Shown one piece after another: positions 25,805-34,083 of a stretch of 64,000 nucleotides of DNA; the first letter of the stretch is position 1, and each line of letters opens with the position of its first letter. The stretch is from the NCBI GenBank assembly GCA_910586205.1, contig CAJUGD010000003.1, positions 81,385 through 145,384 on the forward strand, given 5' to 3'. Source of the stretch: an uncultured Lachnospiraceae bacterium. GTDB taxonomy: Bacteria; Bacillota; Clostridia; Lachnospirales; Lachnospiraceae. Below the pieces are notes generated by a model that saw only the letters and a list, made by a program, of their open reading frames with translations, did not search any database and was not told the origin of the DNA. The position numbers and the translations under genes were made by a program.

Positions 25805-26584
25805 ATGGAAAGAGAGGGAAGCTTACAGATGGCACAGGAAAATTTCAGACGTTACGAAAAAAAATACAAGATAACCAGGGAACAGTATCAGGAGCTGCTT
25901 AGCAGGATTATTACGCGGATTCAGCCGGAACCATATGGAAAGCATACGATCTGCAACATATATTTTGATACAAAAGATTATGCTATGATCCGGCACTCTC
26001 TGGAAAAGCCGGTTTATAAAGAAAAATTGAGGATGCGCAGTTACGGGACACCGAAAAATGGGGATATGGTGTACCTGGAGATAAAGAAAAAATATGACGG
26101 AGTGGTGTATAAACGGCGGGTATCCATGAGATATGAGGATGCCGTAAAATATCTGTATAAGGGAGTATTTCCGGACAATGACAGTCAGGTATTAAGGGAG
26201 ATTGATTATGCAGTAAGGCATTATCAGGCACGTCCTGCCGTGTACCTGGCATATGAGAGGATTGCTTTTTTCGGAAAAGAAAATCCTGAGCTTCGGATTA
26301 CTTTTGATATGAATATTCGGGCGCGGCGGTATGCACTGGAATTGGATAAAGGAAGCTTTGGAACAGCATTTTTAGAGAAGGGGATGTTTTTGATGGAGGT
26401 AAAGGTTCCTGGAGCAATGCCGCTGTGGCTGAGCAGGATTTTTTCTGAACTGAAGATTTTTCCTGTTTCTTATTCTAAATATGGAACCTTTTATCAGGAA
26501 TATATGGTTGGAAAGGATTTGCTTGAAGTTGTAAAAGGCAGTGGGGGAAGAACTGCAGAGGGAGGCAAAGAAAACTGTGCTTAA
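25805..26584 (+). CDS. VTC-domain polyphosphate polymerase
   Basis: A 259-residue protein filled by one VTC domain, a tunnel-fold catalytic domain that in the yeast vacuolar transporter chaperone makes polyphosphate from ATP. Seen: FRRYEKKYKITREQYQELL (about 14-32), NIYFDTKDYAMIRHSLEKP, EKLRMRSYG with the conserved basic pair, VYLEIKKKYDGVVYKRR, AVYLAYERIAFFG and FLMEVKVPGAMPLWL, with alternating Lys/Arg/Glu typical of the tunnel. Start could be ATG 25805 or ATG 25829 (MAQENFRRY); both have purine-rich upstream stretches. It overlaps the DUF4956 gene by 8 bp, and the neighbours suggest action at the membrane. Confidence 0.9.
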   Translation: MEREGSLQMAQENFRRYEKKYKITREQYQELLSRIITRIQPEPYGKHTICNIYFDTKDYAMIRHSLEKPVYKEKLRMRSYGTPKNGDMVYLEIKKKYDGVVYKRRVSMRYEDAVKYLYKGVFPDNDSQVLREIDYAVRHYQARPAVYLAYERIAFFGKENPELRITFDMNIRARRYALELDKGSFGTAFLEKGMFLMEVKVPGAMPLWLSRIFSELKIFPVSYSKYGTFYQEYMVGKDLLEVVKGSGGRTAEGGKENCA

Positions 26585-27254
26585 CAGTATTTTGGAAGGA
26601 AGCCCGGCTCCTGTGGCGGCGCCGGAAGATTTTGTGGTTTGCATGGGGGCAGCTTTGATTATGGGGGTTTTGCTGGCATGGCTTCATACATATAAAAATC
26701 AGGCAACGAGAAATTTTATCCTTACCTTGGCGCTGCTTCCGGTGATTGTACAGACTGTGATTATGATGGTCAACGGCAATTTGGGAACCGGAGTGGCGGT
26801 TATGGGGGCATTTAGCCTTGTGAGGTTTCGTTCAGCTCCAGGCAATTCTCGTGAAATCAGCAGTATTTTCCTGGCAATGGCTATAGGGCTGGCTGTTGGA
26901 ATGGGATATTTGGGAGCAGCGGCAGCGCTTTTGGCAGTGTCCGGATGTATGACTTTTTTGGTAATCTGGCTGCCTTTGGGAAGATGCGGAAACAGTGAGA
27001 GGGTACTGAAAATAACGATTTCAGAAGATCTGGATTACAGGGGGATCTTTGAGGATCTGTTTTCTCGTTATACAAGTCAGTCAGAGCTTATGCGGGTAAA
27101 AACGGTAAATATGGGGAGTTTGTTTGAACTGCAGTATCATATATGGCTGCAGGATGAAAGAATGGAAAAAGAGTTTTTGGATGAAGTACGGTGCAGGAAC
27201 GGGAATTTGCCGTTAGTGTGCGGCAGGATTGCTGCAGGAAGAGAAGAACTTTGA
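26577..27254 (+). CDS. DUF4956 membrane protein
   Basis: A 226-residue membrane protein with four hydrophobic helices in the first half: about 21-38, 46-66, 70-88 and 105-145. The conserved DUF4956 block GVAVMGAFSLVRFRSAPGNSREISSIFLAMAIGLAVG is present (given here in full only as positions about 75-112; key residues are the FRS motif). The C-terminal about 75 residues are cytoplasmic-like and ferredoxin-fold-sized. Its regular partner is a VTC domain protein; a role in polyphosphate or surface-polymer export is inferred from that pairing. Start GTG 26577 is chosen because GGGAGG (26560-26565) lies 11 bp upstream and the frame overlaps the VTC stop by 8 bp. Confidence 0.85.
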   Translation: MLNSILEGSPAPVAAPEDFVVCMGAALIMGVLLAWLHTYKNQATRNFILTLALLPVIVQTVIMMVNGNLGTGVAVMGAFSLVRFRSAPGNSREISSIFLAMAIGLAVGMGYLGAAAALLAVSGCMTFLVIWLPLGRCGNSERVLKITISEDLDYRGIFEDLFSRYTSQSELMRVKTVNMGSLFELQYHIWLQDERMEKEFLDEVRCRNGNLPLVCGRIAAGREEL

Positions 27255-27271
27255 GAAAGCAGGTGATATGG

Positions 27272-29035
27272 GTGAATTTGAGAAAAATGGGTACAATAGT
27301 GTTCCTTTTGGCGGGATTGACAGTAAGCCAGATGGCAGGATGCGGGCAGAGAAGTGTCAAAGCAGATGACAAGGATGGAAATAATCAGGGAATGATCGAA
27401 GAAAGTAAGGATATGCCGCAAACTTTGGAGGAAGAAAATGATAGTCTGAGAAGTGAGGAAGTAAAGGAAAACGGAGAGATTGTGGTGACCGCAGCATTAG
27501 GAGAAGGAGGAAGAAAACAAATTACTTTTGAGCCGGAAGAGCTGGAGACAGGATGGGATCAGGAGTCTGCAGTTAAAATACTACTTGCTGACGGAGGAAT
27601 CACAGCAGAAGGGGAAGGAGTTCTCGTCTCTGGCAAGGTAGCAGTGATCCAAAAGCAAGGAACTTATGTGATTTCCGGAAGTATGGAGGATGGACAGATT
27701 CGAATTGAGGCAGGGGATGAGGAGGCAGTGCGGCTGGTATTAAATGGAGTAGAGCTGTGGGGGAAAACGACGGCGCCAGTTTTCGGGGACGGAAAGAGTA
27801 AGGTGGTTCTAACCTTGGCAGAGGGTACAGAAAATTTAATCGGGGACAGCAGTTTATACATGTACGAGGACAGCAGCCAGGATGAACCGGATGCACCGGT
27901 TTTTGTAAACGGGGACTTGACCATAAACGGGCTTGGGAAGCTGGAAATCCACGGAAATTACAAAAACGGTATCCGCAGTAAGGATAATTTGAAGATAATA
28001 TCAGGAACGATAGACATAAAGGCTGTAAACGACGGACTAAAAGGAAGGGATTGTGTGATTATCCGGGATGGGGAGCTGAATATCCAGTCCGGAAAGGATG
28101 GAATAAAAGCCAATCATGACAAGGATCCGGAGAAAGGATTTGTCTGGATAGACGGGGGACAGATTGTTATAGAGGCAAAGGATGATGGTATTCAGGCGGA
28201 GACTAACCTTATTGTGTGCGGAGGGCAGATTGATGTGAGGGAAAGCCAGGAAGGGCTGGCAGGAAAAACAGTAGATATTCTTGACGGCATGATAAGGGCT
28301 GTGACAGAGGATGACGGTATTAATTCAGCGGCCTCTGTAAATACGGAGAGGGAGAAAATGCAGGATCAGGAAGGCGTGTATACCCGGATTGCAGGCGGAC
28401 AGGTGTGGCTGAATGCCGCAGCAGATGGAATTGATTCGAATGGAGACCTGTATGTAGAGGGAGGGGAATTATATGTAAGCGGACCGGTAAGCCGCGGAGA
28501 TGGGATTCTGGACTATAACGGAAGTGCAAAGATTACAGGCGGTGCTGTGTTTGCGGCAGGGAATTCCGGAATGATGCAGACCTTTGGAGAGGATTCTCTC
28601 CAGAACTATTTGGTGATATATTGGGAGAAGGAGAAACAGGCGGGAGACGTGATCCGCCTGACGGATCAAAAGGGAGAGGTGTTAGGAGAGTATGCTCCGG
28701 AAAAGAATTTTGATACTGCAATTTTAAGTGTGCCTGGCCTTGAAAACGGCAGTGTGTATCAGATAGTATCAGAGAGCAGCAATGGAGAAGAAAACGAAAT
28801 CATTGAAATGCAGGTGACGGGGGTGGAGACTGTCTATGGAACACCTGCAGACGGAGGGAAAGGTTTTGGAGGTCATGGAGGAAGCCGAAGGGAAAGAGAC
28901 AGATCTCCAAAGCCGCCGGAAGGGAAGGAGAATTTTAAAGAAAGGGATATGTCTGAGAAGAAAAGGCCGTCAGAGCCGCCAAAGGAAATAGAGGGTTTTA
29001 AACAAGAAAGTGTATCAGAAACGGACGAGTCGTAA
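27272..29035 (+). CDS. Carbohydrate-binding (DUF4353-like) lipoprotein
   Basis: A 587-residue exported protein. Signal and lipobox: VNLRKMGTIVFLLAGLTV then MAGC. A spacer of charged residues (about 25-95) leads to a beta-helix-like domain with repeated Gly/Asp-rich turns: AEGTENLIGDSS, NGDLTINGLGKLEIHG, NGIRSKDNLKIISGTIDIKA, DGELNIQSGKDGIKA, DGIQAETNLIVCGGQIDV, DGIDSNGDLYVEGGELYVSGP. This pattern is the carbohydrate-binding domain family DUF4353. The C-terminus (about 530-587) is a Gly/Lys/Pro/Glu-rich tail, likely disordered. GTG 27272 with AGGTGA just upstream is the preferred start; ATG 27287 is possible. Last gene of the VTC-DUF4956 set. Confidence 0.85.
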   Translation: MNLRKMGTIVFLLAGLTVSQMAGCGQRSVKADDKDGNNQGMIEESKDMPQTLEEENDSLRSEEVKENGEIVVTAALGEGGRKQITFEPEELETGWDQESAVKILLADGGITAEGEGVLVSGKVAVIQKQGTYVISGSMEDGQIRIEAGDEEAVRLVLNGVELWGKTTAPVFGDGKSKVVLTLAEGTENLIGDSSLYMYEDSSQDEPDAPVFVNGDLTINGLGKLEIHGNYKNGIRSKDNLKIISGTIDIKAVNDGLKGRDCVIIRDGELNIQSGKDGIKANHDKDPEKGFVWIDGGQIVIEAKDDGIQAETNLIVCGGQIDVRESQEGLAGKTVDILDGMIRAVTEDDGINSAASVNTEREKMQDQEGVYTRIAGGQVWLNAAADGIDSNGDLYVEGGELYVSGPVSRGDGILDYNGSAKITGGAVFAAGNSGMMQTFGEDSLQNYLVIYWEKEKQAGDVIRLTDQKGEVLGEYAPEKNFDTAILSVPGLENGSVYQIVSESSNGEENEIIEMQVTGVETVYGTPADGGKGFGGHGGSRRERDRSPKPPEGKENFKERDMSEKKRPSEPPKEIEGFKQESVSETDES

Positions 29036-29159
29036 AAAGAAACGGAAAATTTATGGATAAGTGAGAGAAAAGCCATGGTTTGCAGCAGACAGAATTGGCC
29101 GTTTATGTCAAAAAAGCGGGAAACTGGACAAAAATCCATATTTTTTGAAAAAAAGGATA

Positions 29160-29188
29160 TTGATAAAGATATATCAATGTGAGATAAT
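29160..29188 (+). promoter_or_regulatory. Promoter with embedded 18-bp palindrome before the hydrogenase sensor genes
   Basis: TTGATA (29160-29165), 17-bp spacer, GATAAT (29183-29188). The -35 hexamer and most of the spacer form the interrupted palindrome TTGATAAAGATATATCAA (29160-29177), whose TTG/CAA ends and 18-bp length fit Rex-like sites. A bound protein would cover the -35 element. Confidence 0.5.
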
Positions 29189-29232
29189 GTCCAGGTAGGC
29201 TCACAGTTCATTTCATTTTGGAGGGAGAAGTC

Positions 29233-29472
29233 ATGAGAGTATCGATTTGTATTGGAAGTGCATGTCATTTGAAAGGGTCAAGAGAAATTATCCAGAAGCT
29301 GCAGACGCTGGTAAAGGAACAGAATGTTGCAGACAAGGTGGACTTAAACGGTGCATTCTGCAGCGGTAATTGTGTTAATGGGGTCTGTGTAACCATAGAT
29401 GGAGAATTGTTTTCCCTGTCACCGGAAACCACGGAAGAATTTTTTAATAAAGAAATTATGGGGAGGCTGTAA
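29233..29472 (+). CDS. Thioredoxin-like [2Fe-2S] ferredoxin
   Basis: A 79-residue protein of the NuoE/2Fe-2S thioredoxin-like class. Four Cys ligands are in the correct order: CIGSACHLKGS (two Cys, about residues 5-10) and GAFCSGNCVNGVCV (about 41-53, with one extra Cys). It most likely carries one [2Fe-2S] cluster and passes electrons to or from the adjacent hydrogenase-like protein. ATG 29233 follows GGAGGGAG. The next gene starts 2 bp after the stop, so the products are made together. Confidence 0.88.
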   Translation: MRVSICIGSACHLKGSREIIQKLQTLVKEQNVADKVDLNGAFCSGNCVNGVCVTIDGELFSLSPETTEEFFNKEIMGRL

Positions 29473-29474
29473 AT

Positions 29475-31208
29475 ATGGCGGCAATTATTGACTTTAAAGC
29501 AACCAAATGCCGACATTGCTATAAATGCGTCCGCAACTGTGAAGTCAAAGCTATTATGGTAAAAGACGGGCGGGCTGAGATCATGCCGGAGAACTGTGTT
29601 TTGTGCGGCAAGTGTCTGCAGATTTGTCCTCAGTCTGCCAAAACGCTGATAAGCGATTTAGGCAAGGTGAAAAGTTACATAGCAAGGGGCGAGAAGGTAG
29701 TTGTATCGATAGCTCCTGCCTACATGGGACTATTGAAATACCATACAATTGGCCAAGTCCGGTCTGCTCTTTTAAAGCTGGGATTTTTTGATGTTCGTGA
29801 GACTTCAGAAGGCGCTGCTCTGGTGACAGCAGAATATGCCAGGTTATTGGAGGAAGGGACTATGGAAAATATTATCACCACCTGCTGTCCCAGCGCCAAT
29901 GATCTGATTGAAAAATATTATCCCCAATTAATCCCATATATGGCTCCTGTGGTATCTCCCATGATCGCCCATGGTAAGCTTTTGAAAAACGAGCTTGGCA
30001 AAGACACAAAGGTAGTATTTCTTGGTCCCTGTATTGCCAAAAAACAGGAGGCACAGGATGAGCGCCATAAGGATTGTATTGATGCAGTATTAAATTTTAA
30101 TGACTTAAACCGTTGGCTCCGGGATGAGGATATTGTTATAGAAGACTGTGAGGATCAGCCGTTTGAGAAGGACCCTAGGATTAATCGGCTGTATCCGGTC
30201 AGCAGCGGTGTGATTAGTTCGGTTGTTGCCACACAGCGGAGTAAGACGGATCACTACCGCAAGTTTTATATTCATGGCGAGCAGAACTGTATGGAGCTTT
30301 GTGACAGTATGCTTCGGGGAGAAATCACAGGCTGCTTTATTGAGATGAATATGTGTTATGGCGGCTGTATAAAAGGGCCCACAGTCACAGATAAATCCAT
30401 ATCCCGTTTTAAGGTAAAACTGGATATGGAGGAGGCAATCCCCCAAAATCCGGTTCCGGAGGAGGAAACGGCTCCTGCGCGGGCGTCCATTTCCCTGGCA
30501 AAGACTTTCCAGGATCATTCGCCCAAGGATCCGGTTCCCACAGAAGCGCAGATTCGGGAGATTCTTTCCAAGACAGGAAAGACAAGGCCGGATGATGAGT
30601 TAAACTGCGGCGCCTGCGGTTATCCTACCTGCCGGGAAAAGGCCATTGCCGTGTTCCAGAAAAAGGCAGAGCTGAATATGTGTATTCCCTATATGTATGA
30701 GCAGTCGGAGTCACTTGCCAATCTGGTAATGGAAACTTCTCCCAACATGGTTCTTCTGGTGGATGAGGAGATGAAGATCCTGGAATATTCTGCTGTGGGA
30801 GAGAAGTATTTTGGAAAGACCCGTTCTGAGGCATTAAAAATGTATTTGTATGAATTTATTGATCCGGCAGATTTCCAGTGGGTATTTGACACACATCAGA
30901 ATATTCACGGCAAAAAGGTGACTTATTCAGAGTATCATCTGGATACGCTCCAGAACATTGTTTACATAGAAAAGGAAAATGCAGTCCTTGCAACCTTTAT
31001 TGATATTACCCAGCAGGAGGAACAGGCACGGGCTGACTATGAGAAGAAGCTGGATACTATTGACCTGGCCCAGAAGGTCATCCACAAACAGATGATGGTG
31101 GCTCAGGAGATCGCAGGACTTTTGGGCGAGACGACAGCAGAGACCAAGACCACTCTGACGAAGCTTTGCCATTCTCTTTTGGAGGACGGCGACAACGGAG
31201 GTGTGTAA
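29475..31208 (+). CDS. [FeFe]-hydrogenase-like sensor protein with PAS domain (group C-like)
   Basis: 577 residues. Two [4Fe-4S] motifs at the N-terminus (CRHCYKCVRNC and CVLCGKCLQIC, about 11-55) feed an H-cluster domain with three recognisable loops: ITTCCPSAND, VVFLGPCIAKKQE and FIEMNMCYGGCIKGP. Then a further Fe-S motif (CGACGYPTCREKA ... NMC, about 375-400) and a PAS domain (about 415-510, ETSPNMVLLVDEEMKILEYS), ending in a helix. Catalytic enzymes have TSCCPGW, MPC and GGGQ at these loops; the changes here are those of sensory or group C types. It probably senses H2 or redox state and signals to the phosphatase encoded next, 0 bp away. Maturases HydEFG are not in the window. Confidence 0.88.
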   Translation: MAAIIDFKATKCRHCYKCVRNCEVKAIMVKDGRAEIMPENCVLCGKCLQICPQSAKTLISDLGKVKSYIARGEKVVVSIAPAYMGLLKYHTIGQVRSALLKLGFFDVRETSEGAALVTAEYARLLEEGTMENIITTCCPSANDLIEKYYPQLIPYMAPVVSPMIAHGKLLKNELGKDTKVVFLGPCIAKKQEAQDERHKDCIDAVLNFNDLNRWLRDEDIVIEDCEDQPFEKDPRINRLYPVSSGVISSVVATQRSKTDHYRKFYIHGEQNCMELCDSMLRGEITGCFIEMNMCYGGCIKGPTVTDKSISRFKVKLDMEEAIPQNPVPEEETAPARASISLAKTFQDHSPKDPVPTEAQIREILSKTGKTRPDDELNCGACGYPTCREKAIAVFQKKAELNMCIPYMYEQSESLANLVMETSPNMVLLVDEEMKILEYSAVGEKYFGKTRSEALKMYLYEFIDPADFQWVFDTHQNIHGKKVTYSEYHLDTLQNIVYIEKENAVLATFIDITQQEEQARADYEKKLDTIDLAQKVIHKQMMVAQEIAGLLGETTAETKTTLTKLCHSLLEDGDNGGV

Positions 31209-32390
31209 ATGGGAGTTTCCGTAGATGTTGCATATAAAAGTCTGAATAAATTTACCGAGATTCTGTGCGGGGATAAGGTGGAGATCCTAAAGACAGAGGA
31301 TTCCAATATCATGATCCTGGCAGACGGCATGGGAAGCGGTGTAAAGGCCAATATTTTGGCGACTTTGACTTCCAAGATTTTAGGAACCATGTTTTTAAAC
31401 GGTGCCTCCCTGGAAGAATGTGTGGAGACTATTGTGGAGACGCTGCCTATCTGCCAGGTAAGGCAGGTGGCTTATGCTACATTCAGCATTCTTCAGGTGT
31501 TTCACAGCGGAGATGCGTATCTGGTAGAATTTGACAATCCGGGATGTATTTTTATCCGAAACGGAAAATTGATGACCATCCCTCAGAATATCCGGGAGGT
31601 AAAGGGAAAGAAGATCAACGAATACCGGTTTACCGTACAGAGGGGGGATGCTCTGCTTTTAATGAGTGACGGAACTATCCATGCAGGGGTAGGGCGTCTT
31701 CTGAACTTTGGATGGGTGTGGGAGGATATTGCAGATTATGCGGTGAAGCAGTATTCCAAGACCATATCTGCTATGCGTCTGGCATCTTCTGTCTGTCAGG
31801 CTTGCGACGAGCTTTATGAATACCGCCCCGGCGATGATACCACGGTTGCCTGCATGCGTGTGATCAATGCGAAGCCGGTTCATCTTATGACCGGTCCGGC
31901 ACAGGATGCGTCCCGGGATGTGGAGATGGTTAACAGCTGGATGAGCGGAGGGGATGAAACCAGGCGAATCGTGTGCGGAGGAACCAGCTCAACCATAGTT
32001 TCCCGTGTGTTAAAAAAATCTCTGGATGTGTCTTTGGATTATGTAGATCCAGAGATTCCCCCCATTGCTTATATGGACGGGATTGATCTGGTGACAGAAG
32101 GTGTGCTGACTTTAAACCGGGTGATTCAGCTATTAAAGAGGTACATAAAGAAAGAAACCGTGTCAGAGGATTTCTTCCTGGAGCTTGATAAGCCTAACGG
32201 GGCATCTATGGTGGCAAAGATGCTGATCGAAGATTGTACGGAGCTGCATCTGTATGTGGGAAAGGCCATTAACAGCGCTTATCAAAATCCTGGTCTGCCA
32301 TTTGACTTGGGAATCCGTCAGAACCTGGTAGAACAGCTAAAACACACGGTGGAGGAGATGGGAAAGCCTGTTGCAGTGACGTATTATTAA
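31209..32390 (+). CDS. SpoIIE/PP2C-family serine phosphatase
   Basis: A 393-residue protein with an N-terminal PP2C-like phosphatase domain of SpoIIE type. Metal-binding acidic residues are in IMILADGMGSGVKAN (about 35-50), ALLLMSDGTIHAG (about 155) and PGDDTTVACMRVI (about 205). The C-terminal about 170 residues are of unclear fold, with a DPEIPPIAYMDGIDLVTEGVLTL segment. It would dephosphorylate a Ser/Thr-phosphoprotein in the cytoplasm; by analogy with partner-switching systems the target may be an anti-sigma antagonist. Directly follows the sensor: GGAGGTG lies in the last codons of the upstream gene. Confidence 0.87.
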   Translation: MGVSVDVAYKSLNKFTEILCGDKVEILKTEDSNIMILADGMGSGVKANILATLTSKILGTMFLNGASLEECVETIVETLPICQVRQVAYATFSILQVFHSGDAYLVEFDNPGCIFIRNGKLMTIPQNIREVKGKKINEYRFTVQRGDALLLMSDGTIHAGVGRLLNFGWVWEDIADYAVKQYSKTISAMRLASSVCQACDELYEYRPGDDTTVACMRVINAKPVHLMTGPAQDASRDVEMVNSWMSGGDETRRIVCGGTSSTIVSRVLKKSLDVSLDYVDPEIPPIAYMDGIDLVTEGVLTLNRVIQLLKRYIKKETVSEDFFLELDKPNGASMVAKMLIEDCTELHLYVGKAINSAYQNPGLPFDLGIRQNLVEQLKHTVEEMGKPVAVTYY

Positions 32391-32549
32391 ATCTTCTTGC
32401 GCCCGGCATTGATGCACCATTACATGAAAAGTCTGGCGGTCCCGTTTTCGCACAGCTCGGCGCCGGAGTGCCTGACTTTCAAAGCAAAATAGTGTCAGAT
32501 CAACGGAACAGTTACACTTTGTCTACAAGAATGAGGAGGTTAAAGGCTC

Positions 32550-34001
32550 ATGGTAACAAATGACGCAACAATCTTAAAAATAAAGCATGACGTGCTCTGT
32601 GAGGTTGCAAAGCTGGCATGGGAGGGAACATTGGAGGAGAAGCGGGAGGAGCTTCCCCATCAGATGTTCCCGGGTCCCCAGGCTCAGTTCCGCTGCTGTA
32701 TTTATAAAGAGAGAGAGATAATTAAACAGAGGGTCCGCTTAGCAGAAGGAAAATGTCCGGTGGGAATGGATTCCATGAATGTGGTGCAGGTTATTAAGGC
32801 TGCCTGCGAGGAGTGTCCCATTGCCTCTTACGTAGTAACGGACAATTGTCGGAACTGTATGGGAAAGGCATGCCAAAATTCCTGTAATTTCGGAGCCATC
32901 ACCATTGGGGACAGCCGGGCACATATTGATCCGGGAAAATGCAAAGAGTGCGGAAAGTGTGCGCAGGCATGTCCTTACAGTGCCATTGCCCACTTAGAGA
33001 GACCCTGTAAAAAGGTATGCCCGGTTGATGCCATTACTTATGATGAATATGGAATCTGTGTGATCGATGAAAAGAAATGTATTCAGTGCGGCGCCTGTAT
33101 CCATAGCTGTCCTTTCGGCGCTATCGGAACCAAGACTTTTATGGTGGATGTGATTCGCCTGATCAATGCCGGAAAACGGGTGGTAGCCATGGTTGCCCCT
33201 GCTACGGAGGGGCAGTTTGGAGCAGAGATCACCATGGCAAGCTGGAAGACTGCCCTGAAAAAAATCGGTTTTGCCGATATGATTGAGGTGGGGCTTGGCG
33301 GTGACCTAACGGCAGCGGCCGAGGCGGCGGAATGGGCAGAGGCATATAAAGAGGGGAAGAAGATGACCACATCCTGCTGTCCGGCTTTTGTAAATATGAT
33401 CCGGCAGCATTTTCCCACGCTTCTTGACAACATGTCTACCACCGTTTCGCCTATGTGCGGAGTCTCCCGTATGCTAAAGGAGCGTGATCCGGAGACGATC
33501 ACGGTCTTTATCGGGCCGTGTATTGCAAAAAAGAGCGAGACACTGGACTTGAATATTACGGGAAATGCTGATTATGCCATGACCTTTGGGGAGATCCGCG
33601 CCATGATGCGGGCCAAGGGCGTGGAGCTGGAGCCAGAGGAGAACACCTATCAGGACAGCTCTGTATACGGCAAGCGGTTCGGCAATTCCGGCGGTGTGAC
33701 TGCGGCGGTGGTTCAGTGCTTTAAGGAGATGAATGAGGATATCAGCCCCAATGTGATGAGGTGCAACGGCGCTGCGGAATGTAAGAAGGCGCTGCTTCTG
33801 ATGAAGGTAGGCAAGCTTCCGGCAGATTTTGTGGAAGGCATGGTTTGTGTGGGCGGCTGTGTAGGCGGACCCAGCAAGCATAAGTCTGAGACAGAGGCCA
33901 AAAAGGCCAGGGATCTTCTGATCGGGCAGGCGGACAGCAGGGAGGTACATGAGAACCTGAGAAACCTTGGAGCCAGCGAGGTGGCCATGCACCGGCATTA
34001 A
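32550..34001 (+). CDS. [FeFe]-hydrogenase, group B-like, with multiple ferredoxin motifs
   Basis: A 483-residue monomeric [FeFe]-hydrogenase candidate. A helical N-terminus (1-80) is followed by several Fe-S motifs: NCRNCMGKACQNSC, CKECGKCAQACPYSA, a third CxxxC pair CKKVCP and CIQCGACIHSCPFGA (about 100-190). The H-cluster domain then shows TTSCCPAFVN (L1), VFIGPCIAKKSE (L2) and EGMVCVGGCVGGPS (L3). The L3 end lacks the GGGQ of group A enzymes, which is the group B pattern. Likely couples ferredoxin oxidation to H2; function of group B is poorly known. GAGGAGG precedes ATG. Transcribed in the same direction as the sensor genes, 159 bp away; no clear promoter in that gap. Confidence 0.87.
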   Translation: MVTNDATILKIKHDVLCEVAKLAWEGTLEEKREELPHQMFPGPQAQFRCCIYKEREIIKQRVRLAEGKCPVGMDSMNVVQVIKAACEECPIASYVVTDNCRNCMGKACQNSCNFGAITIGDSRAHIDPGKCKECGKCAQACPYSAIAHLERPCKKVCPVDAITYDEYGICVIDEKKCIQCGACIHSCPFGAIGTKTFMVDVIRLINAGKRVVAMVAPATEGQFGAEITMASWKTALKKIGFADMIEVGLGGDLTAAAEAAEWAEAYKEGKKMTTSCCPAFVNMIRQHFPTLLDNMSTTVSPMCGVSRMLKERDPETITVFIGPCIAKKSETLDLNITGNADYAMTFGEIRAMMRAKGVELEPEENTYQDSSVYGKRFGNSGGVTAAVVQCFKEMNEDISPNVMRCNGAAECKKALLLMKVGKLPADFVEGMVCVGGCVGGPSKHKSETEAKKARDLLIGQADSREVHENLRNLGASEVAMHRH

Positions 34002-34083
34002 AGAATTATATTTTGACTTTTCTATTGTAAAATGATATAACAAGATAGATAATCTTTATAACAATAGGAAAGGCAAAAGAGTG

